Part shown: piece after piece, positions 8,334 to 16,890 of the stretch
How the letters are laid out: each line of letters starts with the position of its first letter
Position numbering within the stretch: the first letter of the stretch is position 1
Source: Acidicapsa ligni
Lineage (GTDB): Bacteria > Acidobacteriota > Terriglobia > Terriglobales > Acidobacteriaceae
NCBI RefSeq assembly: GCF_025685655.1
Contig: NZ_JAGSYG010000004.1
Location: 62,001 to 126,000, forward strand
Reading direction: 5' to 3'
Length of the DNA: 64,000 nt
Notes under the pieces: generated by a model
The model's input: only the letters and a program-made list of their open reading frames with translations
What the model was told of the DNA's origin: nothing
Databases searched by the model: none
Made by a program: the position numbers and the translations under genes

Positions 8334-9206
8334 CTATATGAGGGGCGTTTGTCCGGGGAGTTTCTTGTCCCATACGGCTTGCCGTTCGCGGTAGAGAACG
8401 CCGTTAAGTTCGGCTCCGAGCAGGACGCTGAATGAGGTGATGTAGAGCCAGACGAGGGTGGCGATGCCGGTTCCGAGGGAGCCGTAGAGCATGGAATAGT
8501 CAGCGATGCGAGTGACGTACCAGCCAAAGGCCAGGGTGGCGGGGAACCAGAGCAGGGTGGCGGCGATGGCGCCGGGGATGATGCAGTGCCAGTGCTCTTT
8601 GCTGCGGGTTCCGAAATGGTAGAGGGTTCCGAGAACGGTAATGCTGGTTAGAGCGGCGAGGGTCCAGCGTGCGAAGCGCCAGAACAGCACGACGAGGATG
8701 AGTATTTCATGATCGGAATTGTTGATCATCCAGATTTCAAAGGAGTGCCCGAAGATGAGCAGAAGCGTGGCCAGCGAGAGGGGAACGAACGCTATCGGGA
8801 GAAGCATGAGGGCGCGGAGCTGTCGTTTCCAGAAGCACCAGGAGTCGCGGGGCAGGCGATAGGCGCGGCGAAAGCCTTCCATGATGGTGAGCATCATGCC
8901 GAGTCCGGCCAGGCTGCTGAGGGAGGTTGCGGAGAGCATGACCTGGAGGGAATAGGCTCGGCGGGTGACGAAGTAGGACTGCAACAGGGACATGGTGTCG
9001 GCCGGCAGGAACTGTTCGGCGGTGGTGCGGATGACATCCAGAAGAGCGTTGCCTTGCGGGACGAGCGCCAGCAGGGTGGTGAGCACGAGAAAAGCGGGAA
9101 ACAGCATCAACATGCCGGAGTAGGCGGCGGCCTTCGCGGTATTCACCACGTCGTTTTGCCACGCCTGCCGTACTGCGCTGCGAAGATGTCGGCTGCGGAC
9201 GCCCAT
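8334..9206 (-). CDS. YihY/BrkB-family membrane protein
   Basis: A 290-residue polytopic inner-membrane protein with about six transmembrane helices. Family motifs include the N-terminal AAAYSGMLMLFPAFLVLTTL and the C-terminal GSLGTGIATLVWLYITSFSV followed by LLGAELNGVLYRERQ, the hallmark of YihY/BrkB (formerly 'ribonuclease BN'). The biochemical function of the family is not settled; transport or envelope roles have been proposed. The start ATG at 9206 gives a short basic cytoplasmic N-terminus (MGVRSRHLRSAVRQAW). It is 96 nt upstream of the neighbouring site-2 protease stop on the same strand, so co-transcription is possible. Confidence 0.9.
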   Translation of the reverse strand: MGVRSRHLRSAVRQAWQNDVVNTAKAAAYSGMLMLFPAFLVLTTLLALVPQGNALLDVIRTTAEQFLPADTMSLLQSYFVTRRAYSLQVMLSATSLSSLAGLGMMLTIMEGFRRAYRLPRDSWCFWKRQLRALMLLPIAFVPLSLATLLLIFGHSFEIWMINNSDHEILILVVLFWRFARWTLAALTSITVLGTLYHFGTRSKEHWHCIIPGAIAATLLWFPATLAFGWYVTRIADYSMLYGSLGTGIATLVWLYITSFSVLLGAELNGVLYRERQAVWDKKLPGQTPLI

Positions 9207-9302
9207 AGTTGTCTCTCGAAGAGTACCGCAGGCGCGGAGGAGCGCACTAGTCGGATTGGCTGACGGGGTAGGAAAAGTAACTGGAACAGGTCTGCCGGAA
9301 CT

Positions 9303-10013
9303 CTAGGCGCGCAGAAAAAGGGCGAGCAGGCCGTTCACTACACCCAGTGCCGGACCGATGAAGAAGCTCACTACGATGCGACCGAGGATGAAGATGAGGA
9401 TGAATCCAAAACGGGCGATGGTGTCGTAGGTATTGAGTGAGTTATAGGGCAGCATGTTGCGGAGGACCGTACCGGCGTCGAGTGGCGGAATTGGCAGAAA
9501 ATTGAAGAAGAAGAGTGCCAGGTTGACAACGATGGTGAGGTAACCGAGCAGCGCCAGCGCCTGCGGAACCGATGTTGTGCCGAGAATGACGCCGAAATGC
9601 ATTGCGGCGTAAACGGCGGGTGCGCCGCCTGGAATGAGCTTCATCAGCACGACGAGCAGCAGGAATGCCCCGGCGACGAGAATCAGATTAGCGATTGGGC
9701 CAGCGGCGGCGACGAGGTTTTCATCGCGGCGGATGTGTTTGAAATTGCGACTGATGATTGGCGTCGGCTTGGCCCAGCCGAAGACAAGGCCGCCACCGAA
9801 GCCGATGAGTGGACCGAAGGCCATGAGCAGGGGAAAGAGAACGGTTCCGAAGGGGTCGATGTGGCGGACGGGGTTCATGGTGATCTGACCCTGCATCCGG
9901 GCTGTCTGATCGCCCAGGCGAGAGGCCATCCATCCGTGTGCGCACTCGTGAAACGAAAGTGAAAAAAGAAGAATTACAAACTCGTACAGCGCAATTACAA
10001 ACTGAATACTCAT
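9303..10013 (-). CDS. Site-2 protease family (M50) membrane metalloprotease
   Basis: A 236-residue intramembrane zinc metalloprotease of the M50/SREBP-S2P group. The zinc motif HECAH is at residues 22-26 in the first membrane helix, and the third ligand motif NFLPIPPLDAG is near residue 172. At least five hydrophobic segments are visible. It has no PDZ or CBS domain, as in the compact bacterial/archaeal members. The family cleaves transmembrane segments; the substrate is unknown here. The ATG at 10013 gives a start only about 20 residues before the active-site helix, normal for this subfamily. It lies upstream of the YihY gene on the same strand. Confidence 0.92.
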   Translation of the reverse strand: MSIQFVIALYEFVILLFSLSFHECAHGWMASRLGDQTARMQGQITMNPVRHIDPFGTVLFPLLMAFGPLIGFGGGLVFGWAKPTPIISRNFKHIRRDENLVAAAGPIANLILVAGAFLLLVVLMKLIPGGAPAVYAAMHFGVILGTTSVPQALALLGYLTIVVNLALFFFNFLPIPPLDAGTVLRNMLPYNSLNTYDTIARFGFILIFILGRIVVSFFIGPALGVVNGLLALFLRA

Positions 10014-10100
10014 ATTTGCTGCTAATTTCTCCGGTGATCGGGAAAGCTCAGATTAGCACGGTGACACGGGGGCTTTCCTGATTCCAGATGTAATCTTTAT

Positions 10101-10129
10101 GCCGGGCTAATGTGTTCCTATAGCCCGGC
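10101..10129. terminator. Intergenic hairpin 3' of the acyltransferase gene
   Basis: GCCGGGCTA (10101-10109) pairs perfectly with TAGCCCGGC (10121-10129), leaving an 11-nt loop. It lies between two minus-strand genes, 31 nt beyond the acyltransferase stop. No clear T-tract follows in the minus direction, so it may stabilise a 3' end rather than terminate. Confidence 0.5.
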
Positions 10130-10160
10130 TAGCGCTGTGGATGATTACGCGACGATACCG

Positions 10161-10910
10161 TTACTTCGCAGTGCCGTGTGGACCGACGATTTCGCCGTCG
10201 CCCATTTTGGTTCCAGCTAGAACGGTGGTGTGAGCGCCGACGCGGGCGCGGGCGCCGATGGTGGTTTCGGCAAAGATCAGTTTGTCGTAGTCGTCGTTAT
10301 CGTGGGTGTGGGTGTAGATGCGGGCGTAGTTGCCGATGACTGCTCCCTCGCCGAGGTGAATGGCGGCGCGATCGTCGAGCAGGGCGCGCTGGCGGACGAT
10401 GACTCCATCGTCGATGGTGAGGTTGTAGCCGTAGGTCAGTTCGACGCCGTGGTCGATGCGTACGCCTTTGCCCATTTTGGCGAAGAGATGATGGCCCAGC
10501 ATGCAGCGGAAGCGGATGCCCAGCCAGTGATTGAGGCCGATGGGCGAGCGGTCAAACATGATCCAGAACCAGAGCAGGGGCTTGCTGGCGGCAAAGCGCT
10601 CCTGATCGACGTCGGGATGGTGCTCGGCTTCGAGGGTGATGTTGCCGGGGTCGAGTGAGAGCTGGAGGACGTTGAGGGGAAGTTCGCTGGTGAGGGTGAA
10701 GTTGAGTTTGCCCCCGTGCGGTCGTCCCAGATAGAGCTGGAAGAGCTGGTCGCGGACGATCTCGGCGCGACGCTCTGCCGCCTGATGACGCGTGAACTCT
10801 TCATCGAGGTAGCCGAGCCAGCGACGGTAGACCTCCTCTGCTTCGGGGAGAGGTTGTGGGATGCGAGCTTGCTTATCGGTCGGAGCGTTTGTGAGTTCGG
10901 CCATACACAT
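10161..10910 (-). CDS. Left-handed beta-helix (hexapeptide-repeat) acyltransferase
   Basis: About 249 residues. The first 130 are a mixed alpha/beta region without a recognised family. The C-terminal 110 carry imperfect hexapeptide repeats typical of the LbH acyltransferase fold (MGKGVRIDHGVELTYGYNLT, IDDGVIVRQRALLDDRAAIH, LGEGAVIGNYARIYTHTHD, TIGARARVGAHTTVLAGTKM). The THTHD segment provides the catalytic-type histidine seen in maltose/galactoside acetyltransferase-like proteins. Such enzymes transfer acyl groups from CoA to sugars; the acceptor is unknown. The start is uncertain: the ATG at 10910 and one six bases later are both plausible and neither has a good Shine-Dalgarno. An earlier in-frame start at 11057 is unlikely. 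Confidence 0.8.
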   Translation of the reverse strand: MCMAELTNAPTDKQARIPQPLPEAEEVYRRWLGYLDEEFTRHQAAERRAEIVRDQLFQLYLGRPHGGKLNFTLTSELPLNVLQLSLDPGNITLEAEHHPDVDQERFAASKPLLWFWIMFDRSPIGLNHWLGIRFRCMLGHHLFAKMGKGVRIDHGVELTYGYNLTIDDGVIVRQRALLDDRAAIHLGEGAVIGNYARIYTHTHDNDDYDKLIFAETTIGARARVGAHTTVLAGTKMGDGEIVGPHGTAK

Positions 10911-11010
10911 ACGACGATACACCGGCGGGAAAGGATGCGGGGTGGGCAACTTTGCGGCTTTTCGATACGGCTGGCCTATCTGCATTGTCCGCTTTGGAGC
11001 GGACTTTTTG

Positions 11011-13305
11011 TTATCGGCTGGCGGTTGCGTTTTGGGAGGTGCGGTATGTGGCCACAAACTTGCCCGGAGCTGCGGGAAAGGCGGCGTAGGTCAGGCCTGC
11101 GATGGTGCGTGTTCCATGGCGGATTTCATGTCCGTTTAGTGACAGACTGGTTAAATTACCTGCGCTCGATGCCATTGGAAGAAGTACCTGAACGCCGTTG
11201 CCTCCGGTGCCTATGGCGGTCGCGAAGCTGAGCTGTCCCTGGCTCCATGTCAGATTTCGAAACGCGGATGCATTGCGGCCATCGAGCCACTTCAGCATTT
11301 GTGATGCCGTCACGATGGGTACGTGGCGCGCGAGAGCTGAGGATAGGATGGCGTCTGCTCCTTGAGATTTGGGCCAGTCATTGTGCATGTTCGCGGTGAA
11401 AACACCGTAGTATTCCGAGCTTCCCAGGGCATTGGAAAGCAGTGAATCCACAGTGTATGGATATATCTGACTGGACTCATCCGTCATCTGCGTCGTGGCC
11501 TGGTAGACATCCACGAGTGTGCCGTCCTGACGGGCGAAGCGCATGGGCATCCCCGATCCGGTAAACATGCCGGGACGATTCTGCACCCATTTCGGCGGCC
11601 AGTAATAGTAGTTGGTATCGAAGCGGATGCCGTGGATCAGCTCAACCTGCGGCTGTGTATCGTAGTCTCCCCAGGTGACGCAATCGGTTCTGTTACTCAC
11701 AGGAGCTGGGACGCCAGGATATTCAGTCGCGAAGCCTTTGAGCTGTTGCGTGTACAGGGCATCCGCAGATTGCCGGATCACACTTCGAGAGATGGTTCCA
11801 TCGGCTGCGGTGGTTGTCTTCGTGGGCCAGTCTGTGCAGGCGGTGTATACGTGAAGCCCGATTTCAAAGCCTTGTTCGGCGAAGGTGGCGGCTTGTGAGG
11901 GCGAGATGGATCCCACGAAGATATTGGACGTTGCGCGAACACATTCCCAGTTCTCGATAGAGCATCCGGGGGGGCTTTTCTTCAGGTAACTTCGAAAGCG
12001 GCCGACTGTTCCTCCTTTGCCGTGGTCGTCTCCGGTCATGACGATTACAGCTTTGAGTCCGCGTGGAAGATACCAGAAGTGAGGCAGGGGCTTTTTCTCT
12101 GCGTTCGTGAGGGTGATGATGTTTGCGAGCAGGCGCTGCTGCTCGTCTGCCTGAGGAATGGCTATCTGGGCGGGATCGACCCAATCCGGCTGCTGGTCGG
12201 TCTTGCTTGCTCCGTAAAAAAGATCGTCGGAGCGGACTGGAGGTATTCCATCGCGATCGATTCCGGACCAGAGTGGATTTCCCTGGCGGGTATAGACAAT
12301 GGAGCGAGCGAGGTCATAGCTGAAGAGGACGACATTGCCGTGTCCGAAGCTGCGCATACAGGATGCCGGGTATGGGGTGGCAGTCTTTGCGTCGCGATAC
12401 AGCAGGGCAAGCGGGGTGGCTTCGTGGAGGTCGTACAGATCCGCCGATCCGTGAAATTGAATTGGCTGCTTTACGAGGCCCGCGCCCATCGGTGTTTTCG
12501 AGTCGATCTTGATGTACGCGTCGTGTATGGAGGGCGGGAGGGCTGCGGGGTCGGCCAGGCTCAATCCGAAGCTTTCGACGAGCTGTTTCTCGGGGCGCAT
12601 TGCAATGAGATTGCCTCCTGCGGAGACCCAGTCTGTTAGAAGACGGACCTGCGGCTTCGTGATTGGAAATTCTCCCATCAGGACGAGGTCGTATTTATTC
12701 AGCGTGGCGCTGTCGAGATGTGCGATGTCGGTGACGGCGAATTCGTTGAAGCCTTCGTTGCGCAGTATCTCCGCATAGTACTGGCTGAAGCCGTTGGTGG
12801 AGCTGGTGACGAGGAGAATGGGACCACCTGGTCCATCGGCTGGCGAGGCTGGGGGGGCGATTCCGGTGGTGAATTTCCAGGTGCGATTGGTTGCGAGTGC
12901 ATGGCGGCGAATGTCCATCACTCCACCCTGTCCTCCACCCGGTACTCCGCCGGTGAGCGTGATCTGGTAGGTAGAGCCTGGGCTCAGAGCGGTGAGTGGA
13001 GACAACACGGCCCTGGGTGGTGAATCCTCATAGGCAACCATCGTGGGGATAATTCGGTTGCGGTCGTCACGAAGCTGGAAGGTCGAGGGATTGATCGTTC
13101 CACTCAACATCTTTCGGTTGAAGGTTATCGTGATGCGGGTTGTTGCATCGACACCGGCTTCATCTGCTGTGGGATAGACCGATATAGCAGTCGGCGGGGA
13201 TAAGTAAGAATGTACGACGAAAGCTATAGCGAGCGCGCAGATGAGCAATCCTGTGGTGAGAGCGAGTGGGGTATTGATCCGGCGTGCTCTTTGAGGCAAG
13301 CTCAC
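11011..13305 (-). CDS. Exported polysaccharide-deacetylase-like protein with Ig-like domain
   Basis: About 764 residues. A single N-terminal membrane helix (about 11-33) anchors or exports it. An SbsA/Big_5-type Ig-like domain follows (about 40-150: SVYPTADEAGVDATTRITIT, FNRKML). Next comes a ThuA/GATase1-like alpha/beta domain (about 165-340) and then a NodB-like TIM-barrel region (about 420-670) with VIVMTGDDHGKGG and EIGLHVYTACTDWP. The NodB metal residues look degenerate, so deacetylase activity is uncertain. The frame begins with TTG at 13320, but that leader itself spells AAGGAG placed 6 nt before a GTG at 13305, the better start. It lies downstream of a chitinase-like gene on the same strand, suggesting a shared role on amino-sugar polymers or envelope glycans. 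Confidence 0.72.
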   Translation of the reverse strand: MSLPQRARRINTPLALTTGLLICALAIAFVVHSYLSPPTAISVYPTADEAGVDATTRITITFNRKMLSGTINPSTFQLRDDRNRIIPTMVAYEDSPPRAVLSPLTALSPGSTYQITLTGGVPGGGQGGVMDIRRHALATNRTWKFTTGIAPPASPADGPGGPILLVTSSTNGFSQYYAEILRNEGFNEFAVTDIAHLDSATLNKYDLVLMGEFPITKPQVRLLTDWVSAGGNLIAMRPEKQLVESFGLSLADPAALPPSIHDAYIKIDSKTPMGAGLVKQPIQFHGSADLYDLHEATPLALLYRDAKTATPYPASCMRSFGHGNVVLFSYDLARSIVYTRQGNPLWSGIDRDGIPPVRSDDLFYGASKTDQQPDWVDPAQIAIPQADEQQRLLANIITLTNAEKKPLPHFWYLPRGLKAVIVMTGDDHGKGGTVGRFRSYLKKSPPGCSIENWECVRATSNIFVGSISPSQAATFAEQGFEIGLHVYTACTDWPTKTTTAADGTISRSVIRQSADALYTQQLKGFATEYPGVPAPVSNRTDCVTWGDYDTQPQVELIHGIRFDTNYYYWPPKWVQNRPGMFTGSGMPMRFARQDGTLVDVYQATTQMTDESSQIYPYTVDSLLSNALGSSEYYGVFTANMHNDWPKSQGADAILSSALARHVPIVTASQMLKWLDGRNASAFRNLTWSQGQLSFATAIGTGGNGVQVLLPMASSAGNLTSLSLNGHEIRHGTRTIAGLTYAAFPAAPGKFVATYRTSQNATASR

Positions 13306-13581
13306 AGGCTTCTCCTTCAACTCATGGCCGCTAATCGATTACATGCTCTGGGGACGATAGCCATGAACCTGTTGGTGACGACGTTGTCTTGTTGGAGATG
13401 CTTCGCTTTAGGCAATCAAATAGAGCAATTTAACAATTCGCTGGTGCTTCCTGTGAGTCGGCGCTGTTCTCGCTCACGAGCCAAATCATGAGGATTGGCT
13501 GGTTTTCTGAATTCGACATCCCTTTGGATGCGTATCCTATATCGCAAGTATGTTTTTGGCAAGAAAGTTTGCGGCGCGGCT

Positions 13582-13613
13582 GAGGCTGCGCCCTTTCAAA
13601 ACAAAGACTTTTG
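13582..13613. repeat. 32-nt dispersed repeat, copy 1
   Basis: This sequence matches 29720-29751 at 28 of 32 positions, including the shared core CCCTTTCAAAACAAAG. Both copies lie in intergenic DNA next to hairpins. The match looks like a dispersed, non-coding genomic repeat. Confidence 0.75.
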
Positions 13614-13634
13614 CAGCAGTAAGATTTTTTTATC

Positions 13635-13676
13635 GACCTGGGATGTTCATAAGAATTTCTATGAACATCCCAGGTC
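13635..13676. terminator. 17-bp perfect hairpin 3' of the GH18 gene
   Basis: GACCTGGGATGTTCATA (13635-13651) pairs perfectly with TATGAACATCCCAGGTC (13660-13676) around an 8-nt loop. It starts 9 nt beyond the chitinase stop in the direction of transcription and probably forms its 3' end, although the following tract on the minus strand is A-rich rather than T-rich. Confidence 0.7.
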
Positions 13677-13684
13677 TTCAAACT

Positions 13685-15835
13685 TTATTTTGCAGCCGGG
13701 TAGTTGTGGAGCTGAGGGCCGACGGTGTTGGAGTACTCGTAGTTGTTGCGACGATCGTCGTCGATGGTCCAGAACATGGCGCCGATCATGCCGGGGTAGC
13801 CGTGGGGATTGCGTAGTTTGTAAGTGGTTCCGGCGGGGGCTTTGCCGGTGATGATGTAATCCATTGCCTGGTTGACGATGGTGGGCGTGGTGTCGGGAGT
13901 CAGGAAGCCGACAGCTACCTGGCTGGGCGGCAGAGGTGGGAAGAAGTGTTTAGGATCGCCGCCGACATTGAATCCGTGGAGCAGTAGCTCGGTCATGGCG
14001 GCGTGATAATTCACCGTACCGGGCTGATAGATTTCGCCATCGAGGCCCTGAAGCGGTGGAGTGTTGTAGTCCTGCACATCGATGAAGGAAAGGATGTCGC
14101 GGATGGCGTAAGTGATAGCGAGATAGGAACCGAACTGTCCGCCGTAGCTTGGGTAGCCGGAGGGAATCTGTGTGCCTTCGGGCACGAGGCTGATCATGAA
14201 GCTGGGGCCGAAGTGATCGTGAAGCTGATGCAGCGCTGAGATGAGATTCACGATTGACGGCGTGGTCGGATGCTGGAAGTTGGTGTCGCCGGGGTCGATG
14301 GAAAGTGAGGGACTTTCAAAGTCGATGTCGATGCCGTCGAAGCCATACTCGGAGACGATCTGGGTCACGGAAGAAACATAGTTCGGAACGCGGTTGGGAT
14401 CGGCGAGTGTGAAGTGCTGACCTCCGCCACCGAGAGAGATCATGACCTTTTTGCCCTTGCTCTTCAGATAGGCGATATCGGCCTTGAATTGAGTTGGGTC
14501 GAGTCCTGCGGGCGTTTGAAATTTCATGGTGCCTTCAGGAGCGTCTTTGTCCGGAGTGGCGAAGGCTACGAGGATGATGTCCCATTGCGGCGATACTTCG
14601 CGAAGAGGAAAGGCTGTGCCTGCGCGGCCATAACCGGACCAGTAACCGATGAGCTTGTGACCGTTGCCTGCGGAAGTGAGGCCGCTTGCTGCGACTGCGG
14701 GCAGCGGAGCGGCGGGTTCCTCATCGTCTCCTCCTCTGTGTCCGCGTGCGGGGCATGGCTGGGCGGCTTCGGTAAGTGTGTTTGCGTCGGGGAAGCTGAA
14801 TGTGCTGCCGAGGTCTTGCGAGGCACCTGTGTACCACTGAAGCAGGGCTACATTCTGCAGATGGTACGTAGTGGTGGCGGTATGGGCAAGGAAGCCCTTC
14901 GACGCGGGGATATTGTTTTTGGGGTTGGTATTGGTGGGTTCGAGCAGGAAGTAGGAGGAGGCGATATGTGTGCCTCCGCATCGGCCTTGATCGCCAGCAG
15001 GGACGTGGGCGAGACGCATCCAGGCGGGAACGATATTGCCCGGGGCGCCGGGGCTGCGATAGCCGCCTTCGAGGAGCGGATCATGGAGCGGGTCGTTGAT
15101 GAATTCGGCGAGCTGCTGGGTTAGCGGCTGTATGTCGCTGTCTTCGACGACAGAGGGTGCCGCGTGGAGATAAGAGCTGAGGACGAAGGAGTTTCCGGTC
15201 GCGGAATCTACGCCATGCGTGCCCCAGGAGCAGCACTCGGTCGCGTCTCCATCGGAATAATACGTGGTGTTATGGGTGACGGCGATGACCAGCTTGCCAT
15301 CCTGACGGGGAAGCTGCTTGAAGAGTTCCTTCTGAAGAAATTGAACATCGACTACGGCGAGAGATTGGCCGCTTTTCTGCGAGGTGAGAACGTAGCCGAA
15401 GCCGATGGGGATGGTGATCTTCAGAGGCTTTACTTCGGGCTTGTCAAGCAGGGTGTGCCACCCGCCCTGCCTGGGAAAGGTGGTGCGCAGCAGGGCGTCG
15501 GCATACTGCGTTTTTTCGCCGGGGGTGAAGGCGAATCTGGTGAAGATGGGGGAGCTGAGGATGCCGGGCACGTCGGAGGCTGCGTCCATTGCGAAGGGCT
15601 TGCCTGCGGTCTTTTTTGCCTCGAAGGAGAGCGTGATGGGGACGAGCACGGTAGGGATGGCAGTGGTGCCTCCCTGTGCAGGGTCACGGCCTACGAGGGT
15701 GTAGGAACTGCTGCCGATAGTGTGCTGAAAGGTGGGCACGGTGCCGGCGTTGGTGCCTTGCTGCGCGTGGGCGGCGGCAAATGTAAGCGGCGACAGGGCG
15801 AGGAGAACGAGCAAGCAAAGGGATTTGATTCTCAT
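13685..15835 (-). CDS. Secreted GH18 chitinase-like glycoside hydrolase with large unassigned N-terminal domain
   Basis: A 716-residue secreted protein. The signal peptide (MRIKSLCLLVLLALSPLTFA) ends in AHA-Q. Residues about 25-370 form a domain I cannot assign. The C-terminal 330 residues are a GH18 barrel: KLIGYWSGYG, KKVMISLGGGG and the catalytic DGIDIDFE near residue 500, whose last Glu is the acid/base. The pattern matches bacterial chitinases and related endo-N-acetylglucosaminidases. A low-complexity linker (RGHRGGDDEEPAAPLPAVAA) separates the halves. The start at 15835 is set by the signal peptide; GGAGG lies about 15 nt upstream. The deacetylase-like gene lies downstream on the same strand. 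Confidence 0.88.
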   Translation of the reverse strand: MRIKSLCLLVLLALSPLTFAAAHAQQGTNAGTVPTFQHTIGSSSYTLVGRDPAQGGTTAIPTVLVPITLSFEAKKTAGKPFAMDAASDVPGILSSPIFTRFAFTPGEKTQYADALLRTTFPRQGGWHTLLDKPEVKPLKITIPIGFGYVLTSQKSGQSLAVVDVQFLQKELFKQLPRQDGKLVIAVTHNTTYYSDGDATECCSWGTHGVDSATGNSFVLSSYLHAAPSVVEDSDIQPLTQQLAEFINDPLHDPLLEGGYRSPGAPGNIVPAWMRLAHVPAGDQGRCGGTHIASSYFLLEPTNTNPKNNIPASKGFLAHTATTTYHLQNVALLQWYTGASQDLGSTFSFPDANTLTEAAQPCPARGHRGGDDEEPAAPLPAVAASGLTSAGNGHKLIGYWSGYGRAGTAFPLREVSPQWDIILVAFATPDKDAPEGTMKFQTPAGLDPTQFKADIAYLKSKGKKVMISLGGGGQHFTLADPNRVPNYVSSVTQIVSEYGFDGIDIDFESPSLSIDPGDTNFQHPTTPSIVNLISALHQLHDHFGPSFMISLVPEGTQIPSGYPSYGGQFGSYLAITYAIRDILSFIDVQDYNTPPLQGLDGEIYQPGTVNYHAAMTELLLHGFNVGGDPKHFFPPLPPSQVAVGFLTPDTTPTIVNQAMDYIITGKAPAGTTYKLRNPHGYPGMIGAMFWTIDDDRRNNYEYSNTVGPQLHNYPAAK

Positions 15836-15965
15836 GGGTGGGTTCGGGACCTCCGCCTGCGATGGCTGGCGTTCTCTGATGGTAAATCGCATTCCCGGGA
15901 GTGGGCTGGAATCCCCAGTTTTCGCTGGATTGCAGCGGCAGGAATGGCGGGGCGGGAAACTCAGG

Positions 15966-16715
15966 TTATTCGATGGCAAAGACGGCGTAGACTGTGGCTT
16001 CTTCGCGGATCAACTGGGGGCGAATTTCAAGTGGGAGGGTGTTGGGGATTACAGATGCCATTGATACGCTGGAGTACATCTCCGGAATGTTTCGAGGCCT
16101 GGCGAAGAAGATTTTTGCGTTCGGTGTTTCGTTGCTGGCGTAGATGAGCGGGCCAAGTCTGACGTGCAGACCCTCTGCCATTTGAGTGGCGACTGCGCGA
16201 GCTTTCACCAGGGCGTTCGCTGCGGCTTTTGCCTGCAGATCTTTGCGTCCGGAGAGACGCCACTCGATGTCGCCGCCCTGATTTGCTCCGGCGGAAACCG
16301 CCAGATGAAGAACGTTTGCGGCGTTCTGCGGGCTTACGCTTACCTCCCAGGATTGCTGGAAGTGAAATTGTTTTTTAGCTCGGTCTTCGGCTGTATCCCG
16401 TTCGTCAAAGTTGTTATTGCGGTTCAGTGTCTGGGTCTTGCTCTCGATGCTTTTACTATCCACGCCTGCTTTTTTGAGGGCGTCCATGACAGCGTGGGAG
16501 ATGCGGCTGGCTTCTGCGTAGGCGGTTTGCGAGTCCGGCGAGAAGACTTCAAAGCCGATGTTAACGGCGGCGATGTCTGCAGTTGAAGATGCCTCGTCCG
16601 AGGTGTTGATGGCAATCGTCTTGTTTTCCCGATTGATCTGGATTGTCTGTGCGGTGGTCAATCCAGGCAAAAACAGAACGAATGTTGCAACAGCAGCGCA
16701 GATTGTTTTCATCAT
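15966..16715 (-). CDS. SIMPL-domain (DUF541) periplasmic protein
   Basis: A 249-residue protein with a signal peptide ending near TTAQ and one SIMPL/DUF541 domain. Recognisable are the early ADIAAVNIGFEVFSPDSQTA segment, the middle AVMDALKKAGVDSKSIESKT and QTLNRNNNF, and the late AKAAANALVKARAVATQMAE. The family includes the E. coli YggE protein and eukaryotic SIMPL; its molecular role is unclear (oxidative-stress links are reported for YggE). Two adjacent ATG codons (16715 and 16712) both fit the GGAGG upstream. It diverges from the GH3 gene at 16891. Confidence 0.88.
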   Translation of the reverse strand: MMKTICAAVATFVLFLPGLTTAQTIQINRENKTIAINTSDEASSTADIAAVNIGFEVFSPDSQTAYAEASRISHAVMDALKKAGVDSKSIESKTQTLNRNNNFDERDTAEDRAKKQFHFQQSWEVSVSPQNAANVLHLAVSAGANQGGDIEWRLSGRKDLQAKAAANALVKARAVATQMAEGLHVRLGPLIYASNETPNAKIFFARPRNIPEMYSSVSMASVIPNTLPLEIRPQLIREEATVYAVFAIE

Positions 16716-16809
16716 CCCGGCCTCCTGCCCGTGCATTTGTGGGAAGGATAGCATTGCTTCCCTGATCCGGAAACAGATCCCGCGAATTGTCAATTTATGG
16801 AATTATGCA

Positions 16810-16819
16810 CAATCGATTG
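16810..16819. promoter_or_regulatory. CAATCGATTG palindrome in the SIMPL-GH3 intergenic region
   Basis: A perfect 10-bp palindrome with a central CG, 72 nt before the GH3 start. LacI-family operators often look like this, so it is a candidate control site for the beta-glucosidase gene. No LacI gene is in the window and the assignment is a guess from form and position. Confidence 0.3.
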
Positions 16820-16890
16820 CGTATTGAGAATTCTTTATTTTTTTAGGCGTCTGGTGCGGTCAGGATGTGAGGGTATAGTATGACTTCGCT

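Larger units (their letters stand above)
13306..13684. other. Intergenic region carrying a dispersed repeat and a long hairpin
   Basis: This 379-nt stretch lies between the GH18 gene and the deacetylase-like gene (both minus strand). It holds a copy of a 32-nt dispersed repeat (13582-13613) and a 17-bp hairpin (13635-13676). The rest must contain the promoter of the downstream gene, but I see no clear hexamers. No gene is supported. Confidence 0.5.
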
